Below, piece by piece: positions 1-6,395 of a stretch of 18,648 nucleotides of DNA. Position 1 is the first letter of the stretch, and every line of letters begins with the position of its first letter. The notes under the pieces were generated by a model. That model worked only from the letters and a program-made list of their open reading frames with translations, was not told where the DNA came from and made no database searches. Source of the stretch: an uncultured Mycoplasmatota bacterium (GTDB lineage: Bacteria; Bacillota_I; Bacilli_A; RF39; UBA660). The DNA lies in the NCBI GenBank assembly GCA_900557185.1, contig USRP01000021.1:1-18648 (forward strand), written 5' to 3'. Both the position numbers and the translations under genes were made by a program.

Positions 1-2
1 AT

Positions 3-341
3 GTAAATGATGATAAAAAGGCGTTAGAAAAATGTACAGATGTCATTTATCTGATTGAACCATCTATTATTAAATTAAATCGTTTGACAATGGTTGATCC
101 AAAGATTATTTTAAAATTAAAAAATAAAAAAGTTGTTTTAAATCAAAGCTTATTAAGTAGTAATGATGTGGCAGAATTTGAATATGAATCAAAATTAAAT
201 GTATTCTTTAATCTTCCACCATTAGATGAACGTGAAAATGATTTGCCAGCGTTAAATGATTTGTTGACAAAATTAGGTTTTACTTTACAGTCTGATGAAA
301 AGAATGTAGAGAGAAGAAATAAGATTCTAGGTATTTTCTAG
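3..341 (+). CDS. 3' end of a gene, possible MinD/ParA-like (CpaE-type) ATPase
   Basis: The reading frame is open from the left edge, so the start is outside the window; about 112 C-terminal residues are visible. They read as alternating beta strands and helices: a strand ending in YLIEPS, a helix, a strand KKVVLNQSLL, then a segment NVFFNLPPLDER and a final helix. The layout, particularly a strand ending in VLNQ followed by a short N-rich loop and a later IPP/LPP element, resembles the C-terminal half of MinD/CpaE-type deviant Walker ATPases. The P-loop region is not in the window, so this is a tentative fold-level guess. It is codirectional with the secretion genes but separated from them by a strong promoter. 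No terminator is visible after its stop codon. A polar or VirC1-like recruiting ATPase would fit the neighbourhood, but that is inference. Confidence 0.6.
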   Translation, partial: VNDDKKALEKCTDVIYLIEPSIIKLNRLTMVDPKIILKLKNKKVVLNQSLLSSNDVAEFEYESKLNVFFNLPPLDERENDLPALNDLLTKLGFTLQSDEKNVERRNKILGIF

Positions 342-349
342 TAATTAAA

Positions 350-378
350 TTGACAAAATTGGAAATATTAGTTATACT
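350..378 (+). promoter_or_regulatory. strong sigma-A promoter for the pilin array
   Basis: A perfect TTGACA (350-355) is followed after exactly 17 bases by TATACT (373-378). The predicted transcript starts near 385, immediately upstream of a GGGAGG ribosome-binding site (391-396) for the gene at 403. This is one of the best promoter matches in the window and suggests high expression of the first pilin. Confidence 0.85.
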
Positions 379-402
379 TATTTTGAATGAGGGAGGTAAA
401 TT

Positions 403-732
403 ATGTTTATATTAGCAGGTTGTCAAATTGGTGGAGTACCTATTCCAGCAATGATTACAAATATTATTAGTTATATTGTTACAGGTATTAAAATCGGTGT
501 TCCAGTTTTATTAGTTATTTTTGGAATGATGGATTTGGGAAAAGCTGTTATGAGTAGCAAAGAAGATGAAATTAAAAAAGCTCAAACTACTTTCCTTAAA
601 AGATTAATGGTAGCTGCATTTGTATTCTTTGTTATTACAATTGTACAATTCTTAGTAGGAATTCTAGATAATGCTGGTGAAAAAGACGGACAATCAACTG
701 GTGCAGTAACATGCTTGAAGGAGATTTTTTAA
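403..732 (+). CDS. VirB2/TrbC-like pilin paralogue 1
   Basis: A 109-residue protein with two membrane segments (about residues 18-48 and 66-90) separated by a short charged loop (SSKEDEIKKA...FLKR). By the positive-inside rule the loop is cytoplasmic and both ends are outside, the topology known for VirB2 pilins. It shares the core FGM(M/L)D(L/F)xK and the motif GGVPIP with the next two genes. There is no cleavable signal peptide: an in-frame TAA lies at 397-399 just before the ATG, so the start is fixed. One cysteine sits near each end (C7, C104), as in paralogue 2. A GGGAGG site precedes the ATG by six bases. It probably forms the extracellular filament or the membrane pilin pool of the T4SS. 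Assignment rests on length, topology and context, not on a search. Confidence 0.8.
   Translation: MFILAGCQIGGVPIPAMITNIISYIVTGIKIGVPVLLVIFGMMDLGKAVMSSKEDEIKKAQTTFLKRLMVAAFVFFVITIVQFLVGILDNAGEKDGQSTGAVTCLKEIF
427..446 (+). repeat. 20-bp exact repeat, copy 1
   Basis: These 20 bases, encoding the IGGVPIP segment of pilin 1, recur exactly at 791-810 in pilin 2, although the two genes differ at many synonymous positions elsewhere. Confidence 0.8.
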
Positions 733-762
733 GTAATTACTCTAGTAATTACTTTTCTTTTA
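731..762 (+). terminator. intrinsic terminator after pilin 1
   Basis: A perfect 10-bp stem (731-740 with 745-754, loop TCTA) is followed by TTCTTTT. It begins inside the stop codon of pilin 1 and ends just before the start codon of pilin 2, so it probably reduces transcription of pilin 2 relative to pilin 1. The stem is almost all A-T except for two G-C pairs, so termination may be partial. Confidence 0.75.
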
Positions 763-763
763 T

Positions 764-1111
764 ATGTTAATACTTAGTTCAGCATGTGCTATTGGTGGAG
801 TACCTATTCCCGATTATATATTAAATACAATCTCTTATGTGATTGATTTTATTAAAATTGGAATCCCATTATTGCTCATTATCTTTGGTATGCTTGATTT
901 AGCAAAAGGTGTTGTTGCAAAAAAAGACGAAGATATGAAAAAATATCAGCGATTATTTTTAAAGAAACTTATTGCTGGTGCTATGGTATTTTTTGTTGTG
1001 AGCATTACCATCTTTTTATTAAAATTATTAGATTCTGCTGAAACCAGCGGTCGTAGAACCAATGATTATGAAGCGTTAAAATGTATTCAAGAAATTATTA
1101 AAGAGCATTAA
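764..1111 (+). CDS. VirB2/TrbC-like pilin paralogue 2
   Basis: A 115-residue protein closely parallel to the preceding gene: a short N-terminal end with C8 and the GGVPIP motif, membrane segment one containing FGMLDLAKG, a charged loop (AKKDEDMKKYQR...KK) and membrane segment two, ending with an exposed tail carrying C107. Predicted topology is both ends out. The ATG at 764 is supported by N-terminal alignment with pilin 1 (MFIL versus MLIL), but there is no Shine-Dalgarno sequence before it; the preceding bases belong to the T-rich end of a terminator. Translation is therefore expected to be weak or to use another mechanism. The likely role is a minor or alternative pilin subunit of the same T4SS. 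Confidence 0.78.
   Translation: MLILSSACAIGGVPIPDYILNTISYVIDFIKIGIPLLLIIFGMLDLAKGVVAKKDEDMKKYQRLFLKKLIAGAMVFFVVSITIFLLKLLDSAETSGRRTNDYEALKCIQEIIKEH
791..810 (+). repeat. 20-bp exact repeat, copy 2
   Basis: Exact copy of 427-446, in the equivalent place of the second pilin gene, coding for IGGVPIP. Confidence 0.8.
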
Positions 1112-1129
1112 TCAATGTTCTTTTTCTTT
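1100..1129 (+). terminator. intrinsic terminator after pilin 2
   Basis: A 10-bp stem with one G-U pair (1100-1109 with 1114-1123, loop AATC) is followed by TTCTTTC. The left arm lies in the last codons and stop of pilin 2. It is built like the terminator after pilin 1. Confidence 0.7.
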
Positions 1130-1155
1130 CCAAAAAATATTGGATGTGTTATACT
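1127..1155 (+). promoter_or_regulatory. extended -10 promoter for pilin 3
   Basis: TGTTATACT (1147-1155) is an extended -10 element (TG, one base, TATACT). A weak -35 match TTTCCA (1127-1132) lies 17 bases upstream. The predicted transcript starts just before the ribosome-binding site AGGTGAG of the gene at 1172. Confidence 0.6.
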
Positions 1156-1171
1156 ATTGTTAGGTGAGATT

Positions 1172-1717
1172 ATGACGATGGAGAAAAAACATATATTCTT
1201 TTATAGTTTTGTATTATTCATGTGTTTTATGATGATTCCATTTACTGCATTGGCAGCAAATGCCGACCAAGAAGCAGCTTGTAAGCGTGCTAATTGTAAA
1301 AGGGATAACGAAGGAAAAATAATGGAATCGACATGTAATGACGATGCTTATAAGCGTTGTTTAGAACAATTAGAAGCAGAAGCAAGTATTAGTAATGATA
1401 TAACCATGTGTGGAACAGATATCAAAATTGATTCTCGTATTCCAACGTTTGTATCAAATATATATAATTTATTAAAGATTGTAACTCCAATTGCACTTAT
1501 ATTATTTGGTATGTTAGATTTTGCAAAAGCAACAATGGCTCGTGATGATTCCGCCATTAGCAAAGCAGGGAAGAAATTTATTCAAAGATTAATTGCTGGA
1601 GCAGCTGTATTCTTAGTATTTACAATCGTTCAGTTCGCAACTGATTTGCTTTCAAAAGCAGGTGCTGGATCTGTTATGGAATGTGCAAATTGCTTGTTAA
1701 ATGGACAGTGTGAATAA
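1172..1717 (+). CDS. VirB2-like pilin paralogue 3 with signal peptide and cysteine-rich insert
   Basis: A 181-residue protein. Residues 1-29 form a classical signal peptide (MTMEKK, hydrophobic core, TALAA). Residues 30-79 are a charged helical segment with four cysteines (C37, C42, C55, C63) arranged as two CXnC units 12 residues apart. The pilin core then follows the other two genes: C80 before the first membrane segment, FGMLDFAKA, a basic loop, RLIAGAAVF in the second segment, and a tail with C171, C174 and C180. A longer frame opens at 1115, but ATG 1172 is preferred because AGGTGA lies seven bases upstream and a typical signal peptide begins here. It could be a pilus-tip or cell-surface adapter variant, or the only subunit that is processed; that role is inference. 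Confidence 0.78.
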   Translation: MTMEKKHIFFYSFVLFMCFMMIPFTALAANADQEAACKRANCKRDNEGKIMESTCNDDAYKRCLEQLEAEASISNDITMCGTDIKIDSRIPTFVSNIYNLLKIVTPIALILFGMLDFAKATMARDDSAISKAGKKFIQRLIAGAAVFLVFTIVQFATDLLSKAGAGSVMECANCLLNGQCE

Positions 1718-1733
1718 AAGTAGTAATATCAGG

Positions 1734-1761
1734 AAAAAGTATTTTATAAATACTTTTTTTT
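1734..1761 (+). terminator. intrinsic terminator after pilin 3
   Basis: A perfect 11-bp stem (1734-1744 with 1748-1758, loop TAT) runs into a T tract. It is the third terminator in the pilin array and isolates it from the following operon. Confidence 0.8.
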
Positions 1762-1762
1762 A

Positions 1763-1771
1763 TGATATAAT
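1763..1771 (+). promoter_or_regulatory. extended -10 promoter of the VirB6-to-hydrolase operon
   Basis: TGATATAAT is a consensus extended -10 element (TG, one base, TATAAT at 1766-1771). The -35 region 17 bases upstream is poor (TTTATA). No other promoter or terminator is evident until about 9112, so this probably drives the genes from 1810 to 9113. Confidence 0.65.
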
Positions 1772-1809
1772 GTTGATGTGTATAGACTTTTAGTTAAGGG
1801 GTGACTGCC

Positions 1810-3714
1810 ATGGATTGGTTTGAAAATATTTTGCAATCAATTTTTTATTGGCTAGATAAAATCGTTTATGGATTTATTCAAGATTTATATAATTTATTTT
1901 TCCAAATTTCTAATGTATCATTATTATCTGATACAACTGTAGCCAATTTTGCTCAGAGAATTTATGTCATTATTGGTGTATTTATGTTATTTAAGGTTGC
2001 CATTTCTTTAATTACGATGTTAGTTAGCCCTGATTCTATGTCTAAGGGAGGACCAACTCTCATTAAAAGAATTGTAGTTGCACTCGCATTGCTAGTTTTA
2101 ACTCCTAATATTTTTACGTTAGGATATAGAATACAATCTTATATTATTCAAGATAATGTTTTAGGAAATTTAATTTTAGGTTCGGCAAGTGATACTGAGA
2201 ATGTTGAGCAGGCATACGTGGATGGAGGGCAAATAATTGCTTTGCAAGTATTTAAAGGGTTCTTTCATCCAAAGTCTACCGCTGATAATAGTGTAGAGAT
2301 AAAAACACCAGAAGATTGTGTGGATGCGACAGAAGATGATGAAGCATGTATTTATGCCACGGCTAAAACAATCGAGGATTTTGGAGATATCATCGGTAGT
2401 GATAATTATTCATATAGTTTTTTCATCTCAACGATTGCCGGTGGATTTGTTGCCTGGATGATTTTAATGTACTGTTTTGATTTAGCGGTACGTGCTGTTA
2501 AGCTATCGTTCTTACAATTGATTGCGCCTGTACCAATTTTGGCGAATATCGAAGAGTCAAAAGGTAGTTCTATCTTTAAAAATTGGGTTTCACAATCAGT
2601 TTCATGTTTTTTAAGTATTTTTATTCGTTTAATTACAATTTACTTCATCATCTTTGTTATTTCTGAATTAGTAGGAGTAAATGGTTTAGGTTACTATACA
2701 TTTGATGCTAAACTTGGTGAATTTGTTTACATGAGTGGATATTCAAATTGGCTATTAAGTGCATTTGTAATTATCGGTTTATTATTATTTGCAAAACAAG
2801 TTCCACAATTAATTGAAGATATTACTGGTATTAAATCAGAAAAAGCATTCTCTTCAGGAAAAATGGGAATGTTTGGAGCTGCGCTTGCAGGAGGTGTAGG
2901 TGGTGCGATTGTCGGTGGTGCTGCCAACTTAGGTAATTACATGGCTGGAAGAAGAGCGTTGAAAAATGAGATTAATGCCAAAAATGGAGGTAATTGGAAA
3001 ACTGAAGATTATGAAAAATTAAATGCTGCTTATGGAAGTGGATGGGGTGCTGTCGGACGAGCTTTACGTACTACTGCTGGAGGTATGGGCTCTAGTGGTG
3101 TGAGAGCAGGACTTGCTGCAGGTAAGGGAAAAGGCATTATGGCTGGAATTAGTGCTGCTAGATTAGGTTCTATCCAAGCTCGTAATAATAGAGCGATGGG
3201 CTATGGCTTAAAAGATAAAGCAATTAATAAATTTACTGATTTTACTGGTACTACACAGACATTTGGTTCTCAAGATGAACGTAAAGGTAAAATAAAAGAA
3301 TTGATGGAAAAGAAGAAAAATGCTGAATTATCAGAAAAGACAAATGCTGAGTTATTTAGATCACGTTTACAACAAGTAGATGCAAGATTACAACCAAATT
3401 TAACAAGTCTGTATGCTCAAAACGAAGATGGATCATATAAGATAGAAGACGTTGATTGGAATACATATGTTCAAGAAGTTGCAAAAAAGAAAAAATTAAC
3501 AACTGAAGCCGAAATTGAAAAACATGATTCTGATGAAGCATTCATGCGTGAACTTGAATCAAAAGTATCTGATAGCTTAGTTGATAGAGATATGTTTGAA
3601 GCTATTAATTCTGCTAATATTGCGAGTCGTGAAAGCGATAAGATTGCTCAAAAACTTGAAAAAGATATTACAAAACTAAAAGAAATGAATGATATTGGAA
3701 AGAAAAAATCATAA
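1810..3714 (+). CDS. VirB6/TrbL-like polytopic T4SS channel protein
   Basis: A 634-residue protein. The first ~340 residues carry membrane segments near 50-72, 86-108, 203-225, 263-288 and 311-328, plus a hydrophobic stretch at 232-246 with LSFLQLIAPVPIL, a typical VirB6/TrbL-like feature. A large extracellular loop (about 110-200) is acidic and contains C170 and C180. A glycine-rich segment (about 350-380, GGVGGAIVGG) may be a further membrane helix. The remaining ~250 residues are soluble, at first basic and glycine-rich, then highly charged and helical. The frame opens at GTG 1801, but ATG 1810 fits the AAGGGGTGA site at 1796. VirB6-family proteins form the inner-membrane channel with VirB3 and VirB4; the order VirB6-PrgI-VirB4 here is standard for Gram-positive T4SS. 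Confidence 0.82.
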   Translation: MDWFENILQSIFYWLDKIVYGFIQDLYNLFFQISNVSLLSDTTVANFAQRIYVIIGVFMLFKVAISLITMLVSPDSMSKGGPTLIKRIVVALALLVLTPNIFTLGYRIQSYIIQDNVLGNLILGSASDTENVEQAYVDGGQIIALQVFKGFFHPKSTADNSVEIKTPEDCVDATEDDEACIYATAKTIEDFGDIIGSDNYSYSFFISTIAGGFVAWMILMYCFDLAVRAVKLSFLQLIAPVPILANIEESKGSSIFKNWVSQSVSCFLSIFIRLITIYFIIFVISELVGVNGLGYYTFDAKLGEFVYMSGYSNWLLSAFVIIGLLLFAKQVPQLIEDITGIKSEKAFSSGKMGMFGAALAGGVGGAIVGGAANLGNYMAGRRALKNEINAKNGGNWKTEDYEKLNAAYGSGWGAVGRALRTTAGGMGSSGVRAGLAAGKGKGIMAGISAARLGSIQARNNRAMGYGLKDKAINKFTDFTGTTQTFGSQDERKGKIKELMEKKKNAELSEKTNAELFRSRLQQVDARLQPNLTSLYAQNEDGSYKIEDVDWNTYVQEVAKKKKLTTEAEIEKHDSDEAFMRELESKVSDSLVDRDMFEAINSANIASRESDKIAQKLEKDITKLKEMNDIGKKKS

Positions 3715-3737
3715 AGAAGAAAAGGGTGTGATACGAA

Positions 3738-4055
3738 ATGGATGGAAATTATTTGATTCCTGCCAATTCAAAGAAGTCAAGACTATTGTTTGGACTGTTT
3801 ACTTGGTTTGATTTGGCAATGTTTGGAATTGGAGTTAGTTTAACGTTAATTTTATTAATGTTTGTACCATTGGAGTCTACATTAGTAACAATTATTGTTT
3901 TAGCTCCAGGAATGGTTACTGGTTTTCTTGTAATGCCAGTTCCAAATTATCATAATGTTTTAACATTTCTTCAGGAACTCATTAATTTTTATACAGAAAG
4001 AAGACAATTTGAATGGGAAGGTTGGTGTATACGACGTGGCACAAGTAAAAGATAA
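3738..4055 (+). CDS. PrgI/VirB3-like T4SS membrane protein
   Basis: A 105-residue protein with two close membrane segments (about residues 17-42 and 47-70) and a C-terminal cytoplasmic end containing YTERRQFEWEGW. The initial LIPANSKKSRLLFGLFTW, with two helices and a short aromatic/basic tail, is characteristic of the PrgI family, the Gram-positive counterpart of VirB3, which anchors VirB4 to the channel. It starts 23 bases after the VirB6-like gene with AAAGGGTGTGAT upstream, and its 3' end overlaps the next gene, so the two are probably translationally coupled. Confidence 0.85.
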   Translation: MDGNYLIPANSKKSRLLFGLFTWFDLAMFGIGVSLTLILLMFVPLESTLVTIIVLAPGMVTGFLVMPVPNYHNVLTFLQELINFYTERRQFEWEGWCIRRGTSKR

Positions 4056-4587
4056 GTATACGACACAGTTTGTACCGGTAAAAGATATTAAAAATGGTAC
4101 AATCATACTCGATAATAATGAAAAAGTAACTGGAGTAAAAATTATGCCAAGAAATATTTTTATTCTTGATTACGATGTACAAAATGGAATGATTTCTAAC
4201 TTAAAAAATGTATACAACACCATTGATTATGAATTCTGGATAATTGCAGCGGATAGACCAGTTGATATTAGTGTTTATTTATCACAATTGCAACTTTTGT
4301 ATAATAGTACAAACGATCCAATTCGTCGTAAGTTGATTGTGGAAGATATTAATAAGGGAAATTCATTTGTAAATAATAATATTGTTGATACAGAATACTA
4401 CTTATTATTTAAGATAAGAGATGAAGATAAAATGCAAAAACGTATTCGTACTTTAATTACTCAATTTGCGAATGCGGGATTGACATGTCATCAAACAACA
4501 AATGATGATTTGAGAATTATATTAGATAACTTTTTAAATGGTGGACAATCCACTACGTTTGGGACGGTGATGACAAGTGGATATTAA
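4036..4587 (+). CDS. N-terminal domain of a split VirB4 (CagE/TrbE-type)
   Basis: A 183-residue soluble protein beginning AQVKDKYTTQFVPVKDIKNG, an opening typical of the N-terminal domain of Gram-positive VirB4 ATPases. It has no Walker motifs. It ends at TAA 4585-4587, overlapping the ATPase gene by 11 bases in another frame. The start is uncertain: the frame is open from TTG 4009, but GTG 4036 starts the recognisable domain; a GGGAAGG stretch lies about 14 bases upstream, which is rather far. The product probably pairs with the next protein to rebuild a complete VirB4. It could also be an ancestral separate subunit. No frameshift-prone slippery sequence is seen at the junction. Confidence 0.7.
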   Translation: MAQVKDKYTTQFVPVKDIKNGTIILDNNEKVTGVKIMPRNIFILDYDVQNGMISNLKNVYNTIDYEFWIIAADRPVDISVYLSQLQLLYNSTNDPIRRKLIVEDINKGNSFVNNNIVDTEYYLLFKIRDEDKMQKRIRTLITQFANAGLTCHQTTNDDLRIILDNFLNGGQSTTFGTVMTSGY

Positions 4588-6361
4588 GACACAAATTGCT
4601 CCAAAAGGATTGGAGTTTAGACCATCAGATTTTATCATTAGTGATAAGTATGCAACAATATTAACAGTAATATCTTACCCAAAATATATTAGTCCAGGAT
4701 TTTTATCTGATTTAACAAGTATGTCAGGAATTAAAATGGTTATTAAACATATTCCATTCGCATACAGTGAAATTTCTAAAATGTTAAATAAAGAAATTGC
4801 TGATTTAAAAGATAAATATCAACAAGAACCAGATAAAACCATTCAAGAGAGAATTCGTCAAGATTATGAATCGTTAGAAGCATTTATTCAAATGATTGCA
4901 GCAACGCAATCAAAGATTTTTGATTTCCAATTACATGTAATGATTACAGCGGATAGTGAAGAAGAATTAACAAATAAAAAAATGCAGTTAAAGAACTACT
5001 TGGAAGCAATGCAGATGAGGGCTGTTCCATTACGTTTTGAACAGGAAAAAGTATTAAAATCAATTTTACCAATTTTTCCGGATCAAGATATAGAAGAACG
5101 AATTGGTACACCAATTCCATCGCCAACAATTGCTGCAATGTATCCATTCATTTTTGATAGTATTAAAGATCCAGGATTATCTACTTTATTAGGTGTTGAT
5201 TTTTCTGGAGGAGTTATATTATTTAATCAATTTTTGTATCAAGTACAAAAAGAACACAACCGTAATAATGCTAACTTAATTATTCTTGGTACTTCTGGTA
5301 GTGGTAAATCAACTGCTGCAAAGATTATGCTAAGAAGTCATTTCAGAAATAATTATAAAGTAATTGCAATCGATCCTGAAGGGGAATTAGAAGAAATGGC
5401 ACGTCTTTATAATGGAGATTTTATCGATTTAGGACGTGGTGGAGAATTTGGTATGATTAACCCTTTAGAAATTGTATTAGATGCAGATGATGATGAATTG
5501 CAAGCAGGGGCAAGTCATTCTGTACTGACAAGTACTTTACTTTCATTAAAAGCATTTTTACGTTATTATGATCCTGAAATTCCAGGAGATGTACTAAATT
5601 TATTTAGTGAAGTTGTACAAGATACTTATCGTCGTTTTGGAATAGATTTTAATTCAGATTTTACGAAGTTTACATCAAATGATTATCCAACATTTAAAGA
5701 TGTTTATTTAACGATTCGCGGTAGATTGAATGCAATGCCTGAAAAGACACGTGAACGTGATATTATGGAATATTTGGAAATGAAAATTAGACCAATCGTT
5801 CGTGAGTTACGTTTCTACTTTGATGGACATACAACGATTCAACCTCGTAGCGATTTTGTTGTTTTCAATATTCGTGAATTAATGAATACCGATACCAACA
5901 TTCGTAATGCTTTATTCTTTAATATCTTAAAATATGCATGGGGTATGACTTTGGATAAGAGTGTCAATACAGTATTGTGTGTTGATGAAGCTCACGTTTT
6001 ATTAAGTGGTAATAACGAAATGGGAGCAGAGTTCTTAGCACAAATTCAACGTCGTGCTCGTAAATACAATACGGGAACAATTATTATCACACAACAACCA
6101 AGTGATTTTAGTGATCCACGTGTACTTGTTCATGGAAAAGCAATTTTTGACAACGCTTCTTATTATTTAGTCATGGGACTTAAGAAACAAGCTGTTGAAG
6201 ATTTAGGAAAATTAATTGACTTGAATGATAATGAAATGGAAAGTATTAAAAGATACAATCAAGGAGAAGCATTATTTGTATGTGGTAGTAGAAGAATGCG
6301 TATCAATATTATTGCTTCTGAACAAGAATTAGACTCATTTGGTTCAGGAGGCGGACTATAG
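4577..6361 (+). CDS. virB4: VirB4-family T4SS ATPase (C-terminal and motor part)
   Basis: A 594-residue cytoplasmic ATPase. Residues 1-220 form the second half of the VirB4 N-terminal region (IAPKGLEF..., YPKYISPGFLSDL, a long helical segment). The RecA-like motor follows: Walker A GTSGSGKS at 238-245, IAIDPEGELEEMA after the next strand, Walker B LCVDEAH with D470 and E471, and the sensor-like TIIITQQPSDF. VirB4 powers pilin extraction and substrate transfer. The GTG start at 4577 is forced by an in-frame TGA at 4571; only a weak GGTGA-like site precedes it, consistent with coupling to the upstream gene. It is shorter than the usual 750-850-residue VirB4 because the N-terminal domain is encoded separately. 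Confidence 0.93.
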   Translation: MDIKTQIAPKGLEFRPSDFIISDKYATILTVISYPKYISPGFLSDLTSMSGIKMVIKHIPFAYSEISKMLNKEIADLKDKYQQEPDKTIQERIRQDYESLEAFIQMIAATQSKIFDFQLHVMITADSEEELTNKKMQLKNYLEAMQMRAVPLRFEQEKVLKSILPIFPDQDIEERIGTPIPSPTIAAMYPFIFDSIKDPGLSTLLGVDFSGGVILFNQFLYQVQKEHNRNNANLIILGTSGSGKSTAAKIMLRSHFRNNYKVIAIDPEGELEEMARLYNGDFIDLGRGGEFGMINPLEIVLDADDDELQAGASHSVLTSTLLSLKAFLRYYDPEIPGDVLNLFSEVVQDTYRRFGIDFNSDFTKFTSNDYPTFKDVYLTIRGRLNAMPEKTRERDIMEYLEMKIRPIVRELRFYFDGHTTIQPRSDFVVFNIRELMNTDTNIRNALFFNILKYAWGMTLDKSVNTVLCVDEAHVLLSGNNEMGAEFLAQIQRRARKYNTGTIIITQQPSDFSDPRVLVHGKAIFDNASYYLVMGLKKQAVEDLGKLIDLNDNEMESIKRYNQGEALFVCGSRRMRINIIASEQELDSFGSGGGL

Positions 6362-6395
6362 TCAGTATTTTTTAGCAGGAACGAGGTGAGTCTTC

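Noticed and set aside
403..423. LAGC lipobox at the start of pilin 1
   Set aside because: Only six residues precede the cysteine, with no basic n-region or hydrophobic core, and the start is fixed by an in-frame stop. This is too short for a lipoprotein signal peptide.
1115..1171. Earlier start for pilin 3 at 1115
   Set aside because: It would cover the terminator and promoter region and put a Phe-rich stretch before a perfect signal peptide; no ribosome-binding site precedes it, whereas 1172 has one.
4560..4590. Programmed frameshift joining the two VirB4 genes
   Set aside because: No slippery heptamer or obvious downstream stimulatory structure; GTG restart with an overlap explains the arrangement more simply.
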